From Desertimonas sp963733085 (GTDB lineage Bacteria > Actinomycetota > Acidimicrobiia > Acidimicrobiales > Ilumatobacteraceae), in assembly GCA_963733085.1 (NCBI GenBank), contig CAVTBY010000002.1:558001-622000 (forward strand): DNA of 64,000 nucleotides, written 5' to 3'. The translations under genes and the position numbers were made by a program. Under the pieces are notes generated by a model. That model had not been told where the DNA came from and ran no database searches. It saw only the letters and a list, made by a program, of their open reading frames with translations. Below, piece after piece: positions 26,446 through 35,118 of this stretch (positions are counted from its first letter, which is position 1; the number at the start of each line of letters is the position of its first letter).

Positions 26446-27778
26446 TCAGTTGGGCGTGGCGTAGTACTCGCGGCCGAGGTGAGTGATCTGGTCCTCGCCC
26501 ATGATCCAGCGCAGCGTGTTCTTCAGCTTTGTGTGCTGGATGAACAGGTCTTGCTCGGGGTAGAGCCCTGGCGGCGTCTGTGGGCTCTTGTAGTAGAAGC
26601 TCAACCACTCCTGGATGCCTCCGAGGCCGGCACGTTGCGCGAGGTCGGTGAACAAGACGAGGTCGAGGGCAAGGGGAGCGGCGAGGATCGAGTCGCGGCA
26701 AAGGAAGTCGACCTTGAGCTGCATCGGGTAGCCGAGCCAGCCGAAGATGTCGATGTTGTCCCAGCCTTCCTTGTTGTCGCCGCGCGGTGGGTAGTAGTTG
26801 ATCCGCACCTTGTGGAAGATGTCGCCGTACAACTCGGGAAAGCGGTCCGGCTTGAGGATGTCTTCGAGTACGCCGAGCTTGGACTCTTCCTTGGTCTTGA
26901 AGCTGTCCGGGTCGTCGAGAACCTCGCCGTCGCGGTTGCCGAGGATGTTCGTCGAGTACCACCCGGACAGCCCGAGCATCCGTGCCTTGAGCATCGGAGC
27001 GAGCACGGTCTTGACGAGTGTCTGCCCGGTCTTGAAGTCCTTGCCGGAGATGGCGATGCCGCGGTCGGTGGCGAACTGGCGCAGCACCGGAGTATCGACG
27101 GTGAGATTCGGGGCGCCGTTGCAGAACGGGACGCCCTCGAGCAAGGCGGCATAGGCGTACAACATCGACGGGGCGATCGTCGGGTCGTTCGCGTCGATCG
27201 CCTTCTCGAAGGCCTCGAGGTCGAGGTGGGCCGCACCAGGCTCGATGAACACCTCGGTCGAGGCGCACCAGATCATCACGACGCGATCGACCCGCTTCTC
27301 GTCGCGGAAGCGGTTGATGTCGGCGCGTATCGCCTCCAACATCGACCGCTTGTCGACCGACGCCTGGACGTTGCCGGCATCGATGTTCTTCACATAGGTG
27401 CGATCGAAGGCCGCGGCCATCGGCCGAACCTCGCGCAGTGCGTCGGAGATCTGCTCGATGTGCCGGCCGCCCTCCAGGACGCCGGCCCGTTGGGCGGCGA
27501 CGTAGGCGTCGTCGGGGAACGGGTCCCACGCCCCGAACACGACGTCCTCCAGCCGGGCGAGTGGTACGAAGTCGCGGATCAGCGGACTGCGGTCCTCGGT
27601 GCGTTTGCCGAGCCGAATCGTGTCCATCAGAGCGAGCGAACCGATCGGCTGGGCGACGCCGCGCTTGACCAGTTCGACACCGGCGATCAACGTCGACGCG
27701 ACGGCGCCGAGACCGACGGTGAGCACGCCAAGGCGGCCATCGGCGAGGTTGGACCGTTGGAGATGGAGGGGCTGCCAC
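26446..27778 (-). CDS. ino1: inositol-3-phosphate synthase
   Basis: Converts glucose-6-phosphate to inositol-3-phosphate, the first step to phosphatidylinositol and mycothiol in actinobacteria. NAD-binding GVLTVGLGAVASTLIAGVEL, the conserved VPFCNGAPNLTVDTP, GKDFKTGQTLVKTVLAPML and SWYSTNILGNRDG-like (here SGWYSTNILGNRDGEVL) blocks are intact, and DIFGWLGYPMQLKVDFLCRD follows. The frame containing these begins with a GTG at 27726, but a better start is the GTG at 27778 (MAAPPSPTVQP); one base near 27740 must be wrong to join it to ADGRLGVLTVG. It is divergent from folD with 14 bases between starts. Confidence 0.93.
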
Positions 27779-27792
27779 GCCGCAACCCTACG

Positions 27793-28666
27793 ATGCCGGC
27801 GGTGACCGCGGACGCAATCGTGATGGACGGCAAACTGCTCCGCGACGAGATCGTTGCCGGGCTGCGGGCAACCATCGAGGCGGCTGGGTCACCGGCGGTG
27901 TGCCTCGCCACGGTGCTCGTCGGCGACGACCCGCCCAGTCAGAGCTACGTGCGCAGCAAGCACCGCCAGGCAGACCTCGCGGGCCTGCGGTCGCGCAATG
28001 TCGAGCTGCCTGTCACGGCGCCGCAGGTTCATGTCGAGGAGGCAGTCGCCGAGCTTGCCGCTGACCCGCAGGTCCACGGAATCCTCGTCCAGCTGCCGTT
28101 GCCCGACGGGCTCGACGCCGACGCCGTCCTCCGGCTGATCCCTCCCGACAAGGACGTCGACGGGCTCACCGAGCGGTCGCTCGGGCGCCTCGTGCGCGGC
28201 GAGACCGGGCTCGTCCCGTGCACACCGCTCGGCGTGATGCGCCTGCTCGAGCGCTACGAGGTACCGATCTCGTCGAAACGTGCCGTCGTCGTCGGTCGAT
28301 CCACGCTGGTCGGGTATGCCGCTCGCGCTGCTCCTGGCGCGCAAGGGTGTCGACGCCACCGTGACGATCGCCCACAGCCGCACCCCCGATCTCGCCGCCG
28401 TCTGTCGCGAAGCGGACATCATCGTCGCCGCCGCCGGCCAGGCGCGGATGATCACCGCTGATCACGTCAAGCCGGGGGCGGCCGTGATCGACGTCGGCGT
28501 GTCGCGGATTGCGGCGGGGATTGCCGGCGACGTGGACTTCGACGCCGTCCTCGGCGTCGCCGGGTGGATAACACCAATGCCGGGTGGGACCGGACCAATG
28601 ACAGTCGCATGCCTGCTCAGCAACACGTTGCAGGCGGCTCGGCTGCAAGACGTCCTGGCGAGCTGA
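27793..28666 (+). CDS. folD: methylenetetrahydrofolate dehydrogenase/cyclohydrolase FolD (frameshifted)
   Basis: Bifunctional enzyme interconverting 5,10-methylene-, methenyl- and 10-formyl-THF. From the ATG at 27793: LATVLVGDDPPSQSYVRSKH with its substrate-binding Tyr and Lys, GILVQLPLPDGLDADAV, PPDKDVDGLTERSLGRLV and PCTPLGVMRLLERYEV. The NADP-binding GRSTLVG continues only after a frame change near 28315 into MPLALLLARKGVDATVTIAHS, then GAAVIDVGVSR and VAGWITPMPGGTGPMTVACL. The corrected length, about 290 residues, is normal. Confidence 0.93.
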
Positions 28667-28742
28667 ATTGGCTGCGTGCCGAGATCGTTGCGCTGCGAAT
28701 GAGTGACAGGCTACGGTCGGTCGTCTGGCGCTCACGGAGCGC

Positions 28743-29693
28743 ATGGCGACAGGGGAAACGGCGATGGACCAGCGGCGGCGTACTCACGTGCGATTCGTCT
28801 GGGTGTTCGCCGGCCTCTCGGCGGTGATCTGGTCGATCTGGTTCCCCAGCACCAGTGCTGCGGCCGACGACCTGACGACCACGACCTCGTCAACGTCCGC
28901 TCCCAGCAACGGCTTTCCGAGCGTTGCCACCGCAGGGGTACCAAGTGGTTGGACGCCAGCGCAGACAATTCGGCGCGACGATTTTGTGGTCCAACCAGGA
29001 GCACTGGTCCAGGATCTAAGAATATATGGGTCGCTGCTAGTCAATGCACCGAACGTGGTTGTTCGGCGAGTCGAGGTCATCGACGGAGTCATCAACAACA
29101 TCGACGGCGACATCTGTCACAACGGGCTCCAAGTCGAGAACACGACGATTCGACACACCACGTCCGATCCAAACGAATTCCCCGCATTGAATGGCGGAGG
29201 TTACACCGCTCGATCTGTTCTCATTGACAATGTGTCCGACGGCTTCCGCGTTGGCGGGCGCGCGGAGGGCTGCACACCCGTGGTCATTGAAGACTCCTAC
29301 TCCAGGGTCGTCTTTCCGCAGCCTTGCACCGATTGGCACGGCGATGGGTTGCAGGGTTACGAGGGCCCGGCGGTGACGATCCGCAACTCGGTACTCGAAC
29401 TTGTCGAAAGCTCGAGTTGTACAGGAACAGCGCCATTTTTCTATCCGGGTGGCCAGGGCAATACTTCAGTCAACGTCGATCGCCTCATCGTCATTGGAGG
29501 CGGGTTCCCCTTCCGCCTCGGAACGCCCGGTACAGTCCGGGGTCTTCAGATTGTCGACAATTCCTGGTTGTACGGGCCAATCGACGTCGCCTGTTCGCTC
29601 GTGACGAGCTGGGACGCGTGGATCGTCAGGCTGGACGACGTTGGGCAACCGGTCGCTCTCCGGCGTCAGCCGTGCGACACCGAGGACGGGTGA
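28743..29693 (+). CDS. secreted parallel beta-helix protein
   Basis: Exported protein with a signal peptide (MDQRRRTHVRFVWVFAGLSA, hydrophobic to about residue 45, ending near AAADD) and a Thr/Ser-rich linker. The rest has short repeated strands such as LVNAPNVVVRRVEVIDGV, LQVENTTIRHT and VTIRNSVLELVESSS, the pattern of right-handed beta-helix proteins (pectate-lyase superfamily). A DWHGDGLQ segment resembles catalytic or ligand-binding loops in such folds. I start at the ATG at 28743; an alternative ATG at 28764 fits the signal peptide equally. Position at the edge of the polysaccharide locus suggests a polysaccharide ligand or substrate. Confidence 0.65.
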   Translation: MATGETAMDQRRRTHVRFVWVFAGLSAVIWSIWFPSTSAAADDLTTTTSSTSAPSNGFPSVATAGVPSGWTPAQTIRRDDFVVQPGALVQDLRIYGSLLVNAPNVVVRRVEVIDGVINNIDGDICHNGLQVENTTIRHTTSDPNEFPALNGGGYTARSVLIDNVSDGFRVGGRAEGCTPVVIEDSYSRVVFPQPCTDWHGDGLQGYEGPAVTIRNSVLELVESSSCTGTAPFFYPGGQGNTSVNVDRLIVIGGGFPFRLGTPGTVRGLQIVDNSWLYGPIDVACSLVTSWDAWIVRLDDVGQPVALRRQPCDTEDG

Positions 29694-29769
29694 GGGCATG
29701 GGCCAACTCTGGTCAGATCGGGCCCCCTCCTCTGTGGGCCTCAAACTTTCGGTGATAGCCTGAGCTTTA

Positions 29770-30666
29770 ATGGGTTGCGTGCTCAGCGTTGGTCTGCCGG
29801 TGTACAACGGCGAGCTCTACCTAGCCGATGCATTGGCGGGGATCAGGGCGCAGACATTTGACGATTTCGAGTTGGTGATAGCGGACAACGCGTCGACTGA
29901 TCGCACAGGTGAGATTGCGAAAGATGCAGCTAGGGACGATCCTCGAATCCAATATGTGCGCCGTGACACAAACATTGGGCTTGTGGCGAACTGGAACCGG
30001 CTGTTCACCGATACACGAGGTGAGTTCTTCGCTTGGCACGCCAGCGATGACGTCGCCGATCCGGAGTTCTATGCCGCTTGCGTTGGTCTGCTGCGTGACT
30101 GTTCAGACGCGGCGGCGGCGGTCTCCGAGATCTGCCGGATCGACGGGGACGGCATGTCCCTCGGTCCGGACCCGGAGCACATCCGCGCAGGCGACCACGA
30201 TCTTGCCGTCCGCTTCGTCGAGCTCGCTTCGCTCAATCACTACTGCCAGTTCACCTACGGTGTCTACCGTCGGTCGATGATGGAGCGCACGCGACTGATG
30301 CTTCCGTTTTGGTCCTCGGACCGCTTGTGGCTCGCTGAGTTGGCGCTGCAGGGCCGCTTGCTGCGGGACCCACGTCAACTCTTCCGTGTCCGCGAGCACG
30401 TTGGGCGAGTGACCAACAGCGGTCGAGCGAACTTCTATGCAGGTCTCGCCTCGCCGAAGCGCGGAACCATGTGGCGTTATTCCTTGGAGTTACATCGCGC
30501 AGTGGATCACGCTCAATTGCCGCCGGACGATGATCGTCGAGTCCGACAAGCCTTGCGTTGGTGGACCGTCCGCAATGCTCCAAGACTGGCGCGCAGCGCT
30601 GCCGGCGCTTTTGCCCAAGCGGGATTGCGTGCCGTTGGTGTTGGTACTCCTCCACGTCAAAAGTAG
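29770..30666 (+). CDS. glycosyltransferase family 2
   Basis: Inverting GT-A enzyme, 298 residues, from the TTG/ATG region at 29770. The N-terminal core is clear: VGLPVYNGELYLADALAGIR, FELVIADNASTDRTGEI and the metal-binding region AWHASDDVADPEFY (DD replaces the usual DxD). The C-terminal half, VYRRSMMERTRLMLPFWSSD with RVREHVGRVTNS, closely resembles the C-terminal half of the GT2 fused at 35119-37464 in this window, so the two are paralogues. Confidence 0.88.
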   Translation: MGCVLSVGLPVYNGELYLADALAGIRAQTFDDFELVIADNASTDRTGEIAKDAARDDPRIQYVRRDTNIGLVANWNRLFTDTRGEFFAWHASDDVADPEFYAACVGLLRDCSDAAAAVSEICRIDGDGMSLGPDPEHIRAGDHDLAVRFVELASLNHYCQFTYGVYRRSMMERTRLMLPFWSSDRLWLAELALQGRLLRDPRQLFRVREHVGRVTNSGRANFYAGLASPKRGTMWRYSLELHRAVDHAQLPPDDDRRVRQALRWWTVRNAPRLARSAAGAFAQAGLRAVGVGTPPRQK

Positions 30667-30684
30667 TCGACGTGAGTCCCGACC

Positions 30685-31737
30685 TTATTTGTCTACGGTG
30701 ACTTCAGCGGGTGTGTCGATACGTTCAAGCCAGCATTCGCGCCAGTAGGCGTAGATCTCTCGCGGGCAGAACCAGCGACTCAGGCTGGACTCGCTCATAC
30801 AAACTCCACCCTCGAGTGAGATGCAGTCGGACTTCAACTCAACGAGCCTGCCGCTGCGATCGTCGATAAACCGCTCTATGCGCTTACGTACCTTGAATTC
30901 CCGCCCACACATGGCCATCAGCTCGCGGTCGAACCAGAGGCCCTTGTTTGTGCCCTTGTCGTTGAGTGTTTGACGAATTTCCTCTTTGGACTTGATCCTG
31001 ACCCATTCACCCGGTTCAAGACCAAGAGGAGCGGGGGATGGTGGCGTATTCGGCGACGGACCTCTCATGGGCGGCGAGTGCAGCAGCCCAATCTTGCTCA
31101 ACGATTGTAGGACCAGGGCCCTGGACATCACTCGAACGAACCGTCGCAGCGTCACGTTTCCCGAGAGATACTCACGCAGGTACGCTCGGGGATCCCTGTT
31201 CGATACTTTGGTGGACGCTCCCGGCATTTCCGTCGCTTGACATTTGTAGCGAACGTCGCCATCAACAGTGGCTTGCCGCGTCATCGGGGTGACCAGGGCG
31301 AGAAGTCTCTCGGACGCATCTGCAACGTCACCGATTGATGTTGCGGGCCAGTCCGCTCGGCGGAGCCATGCCTCATTCCAGTAGATGAGGCACTCAGCTT
31401 GGCACCCTCCATGGCTCCCACCATCGCAACGGAGGCCTTCCAACAGCACCGTGTTGGGCATTCGCCGACAGCCTCCGCCATTGATGGTGTCGCAAAGTCG
31501 CTCCGCCTGTGCGCCGACCGTAAACGCCTGTCCACAGTACTGCACCATCTCTGGCATGAAGAGCAGTCCGTCGATTGTGCCGTTGTCATCGAGCGTCTGC
31601 AGGATCTCGTCGGCATCACGCACAACGACCACCTCGCCTCGACGGAACCGCTTGAGGTTCACAGGCGTGACCTTGAAGTCTTGTTGGTCGCTGATTTCTG
31701 TTCCCACCTGTGAAGTCCTCCACCGAATCCTCACCAT
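30685..31737 (-). CDS. uncharacterised two-domain Cys-rich protein, paralogue A
   Basis: I do not recognise a named family. The 350 residues contain two copies of one domain of about 90 residues. Copy 1 (about 32-130): GEVVVVRDADEILQTLDDNG, LLFMPEMVQYCG, RLCDTI, LEGLRCDGGSHGGCQAECL, YWNEAWLRR. Copy 2 (about 240-340): GEWVRIKSKEEIRQTLNDKG, MAMCGREFKVRKRIERFIDD, CISLEGGVCM, FCPREIYAYWRECWLERI. A linker with YKCQATEM joins them. No signal peptide or membrane segment, so cytoplasmic. The spaced Cys (and His in GSHGGC) suggest metal or cofactor binding, by inference. Divergent to paralogue B. Confidence 0.75.
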   Translation of the reverse strand: MVRIRWRTSQVGTEISDQQDFKVTPVNLKRFRRGEVVVVRDADEILQTLDDNGTIDGLLFMPEMVQYCGQAFTVGAQAERLCDTINGGGCRRMPNTVLLEGLRCDGGSHGGCQAECLIYWNEAWLRRADWPATSIGDVADASERLLALVTPMTRQATVDGDVRYKCQATEMPGASTKVSNRDPRAYLREYLSGNVTLRRFVRVMSRALVLQSLSKIGLLHSPPMRGPSPNTPPSPAPLGLEPGEWVRIKSKEEIRQTLNDKGTNKGLWFDRELMAMCGREFKVRKRIERFIDDRSGRLVELKSDCISLEGGVCMSESSLSRWFCPREIYAYWRECWLERIDTPAEVTVDK

Positions 31738-31998
31738 CCGCCAGAGGAGAGTCTATTGTCCCGCCCCCGAAACCGTGGGCGAGGTGCGTGAACTGGTAGG
31801 AAACGATCGCCAGCAGTTCACGCCTTCGGCGGCGGTCGCGGGCGGGCCGAGTCGTCCGCAGTGGCAGCGCGCGGACGTGCTAGCTCTCGCTACCGCCAGT
31901 ATCCTGTGTCCTGGAGTTCGGTCGGCATGCCGGGAACGACCGACGAGGAACCTCTCGTCAACCGGGCGGGGGTGGTTACACAGGGTTGGAGCGGCGGG

Positions 31999-33009
31999 AT
32001 GTCTTCGGAGCAATCGGTAGTACTGACAGAACGCGACTTCCGCGTCGGCGACATGGTCGAGGTTCGCAGCCTGGACGAGATCATCGCGACGCTCGACGAG
32101 AACGGTGAGTACGAGAATCTCCCATTCATGCCGGAGATGGCCCGCTACTGCGGTCAGAGTCTCGTCGTGTACAAACGGGCCCACAAGCTGTGCGACACGA
32201 TCACCAAGACCGGGATGTACCGGATGCGCAATGCTGTGCATCTCAGCGGCGCCCGTTGCGATGGGAGCGCCCACGATGGCTGTCAAGCCGCATGCTTGAT
32301 GTACTGGAAGACCGCCTGGCTGAAGGCCTTTGATCCCGCTGCCATCGCTCCTCAGGAGTCCGCGCCACTAGAACGATCTGCGCAGTTTCTCAACGCAGCC
32401 ACTCGACGTCAGCCCGACGAAGACGGCGAGGAGCGCTATCGATGTCAGGCGACCGAAATGCTCCGAGCCGCACCCGAGTTGCTGCCCCTGCGCGATGTTC
32501 GACAGCACATCGACGATGTCGTATCGGGCAACTCCTCGATCTTGGCGGTGATCCGGGCGTGCGCTGTCTCAGTATTCAATCGGCTCCAAAGTCGGCTGTC
32601 GAGCGTGCTTCCCGAGCGCTTCTTGTTTCGTGGCGGCAGGCCGTGGGGCGCAGTCCACGGGACCGCGGGAAAGACGCCTACAGCACACCTTGAACTACAG
32701 CCCGGCGAGTTGGTTCGGGTTCGCCCGCGAGCCGAGATAGCCGCGACATTGGACAAGAATCATTTCAATCGCGGTCTGGCTTTCGATGCCGAGATGGCAC
32801 GGTTCTGTGGTCGTGAGGCTCGCGTCGCGTGCCGGGTTGATCGCATTATCGACGAGCGGTCTGGGCGGATGCTCAGAATGCGCCAGCCGTGCATTGTACT
32901 CGAGGGCCTCGTCTGCGAGGGGGCGTACAGCACCAACTGCCCACGAGCGATCACACCATACTGGCGTGAAATCTGGCTCGAGCGAGTGGTCGACCAGACA
33001 ACAAAGTGA
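31999..33009 (+). CDS. uncharacterised two-domain Cys-rich protein, paralogue B
   Basis: Paralogue of the gene on the other strand. I start at the ATG at 31999, preceded by GGAG at a good distance; the frame is open from 31861 but the extra part has no counterpart in paralogue A. Copy 1: GDMVEVRSLDEIIATLDENG, LPFMPEMARYCG, KLCDTI, LSGARCDGSAHDGCQAACLM, YWKTAWLKA. Copy 2: GELVRVRPRAEIAATLDKNH, DAEMARFCGREARVACRVDR, CIVLEGLVCEG, TPYWREIWLERV. The linker again has YRCQATEML. Conserved Cys positions agree between paralogues and largely between copies. Context is glycosyltransferases and an ABC exporter, so a role in surface polymer synthesis is possible but unproven. Confidence 0.78.
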   Translation: MSSEQSVVLTERDFRVGDMVEVRSLDEIIATLDENGEYENLPFMPEMARYCGQSLVVYKRAHKLCDTITKTGMYRMRNAVHLSGARCDGSAHDGCQAACLMYWKTAWLKAFDPAAIAPQESAPLERSAQFLNAATRRQPDEDGEERYRCQATEMLRAAPELLPLRDVRQHIDDVVSGNSSILAVIRACAVSVFNRLQSRLSSVLPERFLFRGGRPWGAVHGTAGKTPTAHLELQPGELVRVRPRAEIAATLDKNHFNRGLAFDAEMARFCGREARVACRVDRIIDERSGRMLRMRQPCIVLEGLVCEGAYSTNCPRAITPYWREIWLERVVDQTTK

Positions 33010-33097
33010 CCACAATCGCGCTCGACGAACGTGCGCTGGCGAGAATCGGGTGCCTAGCTGCCGAACACGTTCGTGATACGTGGCAAACGCGTCGAAA

Positions 33098-34939
33098 CTA
33101 CGAGGGCACCGCTTCGGCCAGATGCACCCACTTGGAGAACCGGGCGTGGTTCCGGCGAAGATCATCGTAGGTGTCGAGTCCGACGACTTCGCCGTCCTCG
33201 AGAACCAGAATTCGATCGCACCGTCGCACGGTCGACAGGCGATGGGCGACCACGATCAAAGTGGTCGACCGGCCGAGGCTCTTGATGGCGTCGTTGAGCT
33301 CAGCTTCGATCTCGACGTCCAAGGCAGACGTTGCCTCATCGAGGATCAGCACTGACGGCTTGAGGTACAACGCTCTGGCGATCCCGATCCGCTGACGTTG
33401 CCCGCCTGACACCAGCGCGCCGCGTTCACCCACGAGCGTGTTCACTCCTTCGGGAAGGGATTCGATCCATCGATCCAGTTGGGCGAGCCGTATCGCCCGA
33501 GCGAGGGCGACTTCGTCTATCGGGCCATCCGAGAAGTGGATGTTCGCCGACACACTCCCTTCGAGCAGGAACACATCTTGAGGGACATAGGCGATCCGTG
33601 GACGCGGCCGACCTGGCGCGAGCAGTTCGCCATCGAACAAGATCTCACCCGATGTTGGCGGAACAAGACCGCAGATCAGGTCGACAGCGGTGGACTTGCC
33701 CGAGCCCGACGGCCCAACGATCCCAAGTGACTCGCCGGGCGCGACGGTGAGGTTGAGATCGTGGACCGCGAACGGCTGTGCGCCGGGGTACCGATAACTC
33801 ACGTTGCGCAGCTGGACGGAGACAGGCTCGGACAGCCATATCGTTTCCGGGCCGTCCTGTTGGTCCCAATTGACCCGCTCGAGACGGTCGATACCCAACT
33901 CGTCGAGCTCGTCCGTAACGATCCTGCTGCTGCCGCGACCCTGCTTCGTCAGACTGACCCCGTACAGGAGCCGTCCGGCGCTTGGGAGGAGTCGGACTCC
34001 AGCCGCCAGCATCAGGGCCAAGCCGGCGAACGCGGCCTCGTCCCGGGTGAGTACCTGGACCGAGGCGATGAGTGCGAACCCGACGAAGAAGGTGCCTTCG
34101 ATGTAGTAGCGACCGAACTCGGCGCTAAAGATCAGCTGGCGATCGAGGACCTCACGGATGGTGTTCGTTTGCTGAAACCTGTCGGTCCAGGCCTGCTCGT
34201 CGCCGCGCAGGCGGATCTCACGCAATCCACCGAGGCCCTGCTGCAACGTCGCCAAACTGTCAGCGGAGACATCGTCACGACGCCGAGACAGCTCTTCTGT
34301 TCGTCGCTGGACGAGCCGGCCGAACGCGATCATTGCTAGTCCGAAGTAGATGACCGCAACGATCGCAGCGAGCGGCGACATGACTAGTAGCAGCAGGGTG
34401 ATGCAAACGACTGTGCACGCCTCAACGAACACGGTCGCGACCCCGAGCAGGCCGAGGTTGTAGACGATCATCAATGAGAGCGCCGACGTGCGGGCAGCCG
34501 CGGCAGAGTTTCGGTGGGCATGAAAGCTGAGCGGCGCACGCAAGTACGCGGCAAAGAGGTTCGCGCTTGCGGTCGTCGCTCCGCGGGTAACGGCAGCGAT
34601 CGTACCCTTGCGTACAAACCCCGCCGCGATGACCTTCACCACGAGCAGGCCCACGACTAGGAAGAGCACGATCAGTGTCTGGGAACGAGCGGTGGTGTCA
34701 CCGACGAGGTCCCCTACGAACTGGCCCGCTCGCCCGGCATCGTCAAGGTTGCCGCCTGATAGCAACTCCACGAGCGGCACCATCAAGGCGATGGCGGCAA
34801 CCTCGATCAACGACACCAGCACCGCCAGCACGGCGATGATCGCCATCCGGCGAATGGTTCGTTTGTCCGCCACCCGCAGGAACCCTCCGAACCCGCTGGC
34901 CAGAAGATGACTTGTCATAGCTCGACGGAGTCGGCTCAT
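33098..34939 (-). CDS. ABC exporter, fused membrane and ATPase domains (PglK/MsbA-like)
   Basis: Half-size ABC exporter of 613 residues. The membrane domain (about 30-340) has around six hydrophobic segments, including IIAVLAVLVSLIEVAAIALM and LIVLFLVVGLLVVKVIAAGF. The ATPase domain shows FAVHDLNLTVAPGESLGIVG, Walker A GPSGSGKSTAVDLI, Q-loop YVPQDVFLLEGSV, signature VSGGQRQRIGIARAL, Walker B LILDEATSALD and H-loop VAHRLSTV. It likely works as a homodimer and, from context, flips a lipid-linked oligosaccharide or exports a polymer intermediate. Confidence 0.92.
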   Translation of the reverse strand: MSRLRRAMTSHLLASGFGGFLRVADKRTIRRMAIIAVLAVLVSLIEVAAIALMVPLVELLSGGNLDDAGRAGQFVGDLVGDTTARSQTLIVLFLVVGLLVVKVIAAGFVRKGTIAAVTRGATTASANLFAAYLRAPLSFHAHRNSAAAARTSALSLMIVYNLGLLGVATVFVEACTVVCITLLLLVMSPLAAIVAVIYFGLAMIAFGRLVQRRTEELSRRRDDVSADSLATLQQGLGGLREIRLRGDEQAWTDRFQQTNTIREVLDRQLIFSAEFGRYYIEGTFFVGFALIASVQVLTRDEAAFAGLALMLAAGVRLLPSAGRLLYGVSLTKQGRGSSRIVTDELDELGIDRLERVNWDQQDGPETIWLSEPVSVQLRNVSYRYPGAQPFAVHDLNLTVAPGESLGIVGPSGSGKSTAVDLICGLVPPTSGEILFDGELLAPGRPRPRIAYVPQDVFLLEGSVSANIHFSDGPIDEVALARAIRLAQLDRWIESLPEGVNTLVGERGALVSGGQRQRIGIARALYLKPSVLILDEATSALDVEIEAELNDAIKSLGRSTTLIVVAHRLSTVRRCDRILVLEDGEVVGLDTYDDLRRNHARFSKWVHLAEAVPS

Positions 34940-35118
34940 ACTGGTCCCACCAGATCCCTAAAATCTGCATCGGCCCGCCGCCGAAGCATGGCTTGTCATA
35001 CTAGCGAGCTCCCGGACCGGCCACACGGAGTTGATGGCGACGAGATTCATCGATGCTTTGCCCAACCAGCATCGGCCCCGCCGCGTCGCCTCAGACACCG
35101 ATAACCGGCGGGCCTCGT

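Noticed and set aside
1..28666. Programmed ribosomal frameshifting as explanation of the many frame changes
   Set aside because: The changes occur in unrelated genes at varied sites without a shared slippery sequence or downstream structure; sequence error is simpler.
30685..33009. Toxin-antitoxin pair for the divergent Cys-rich proteins
   Set aside because: The two are full-length paralogues of similar size and domain layout, not a small toxin with its antidote.
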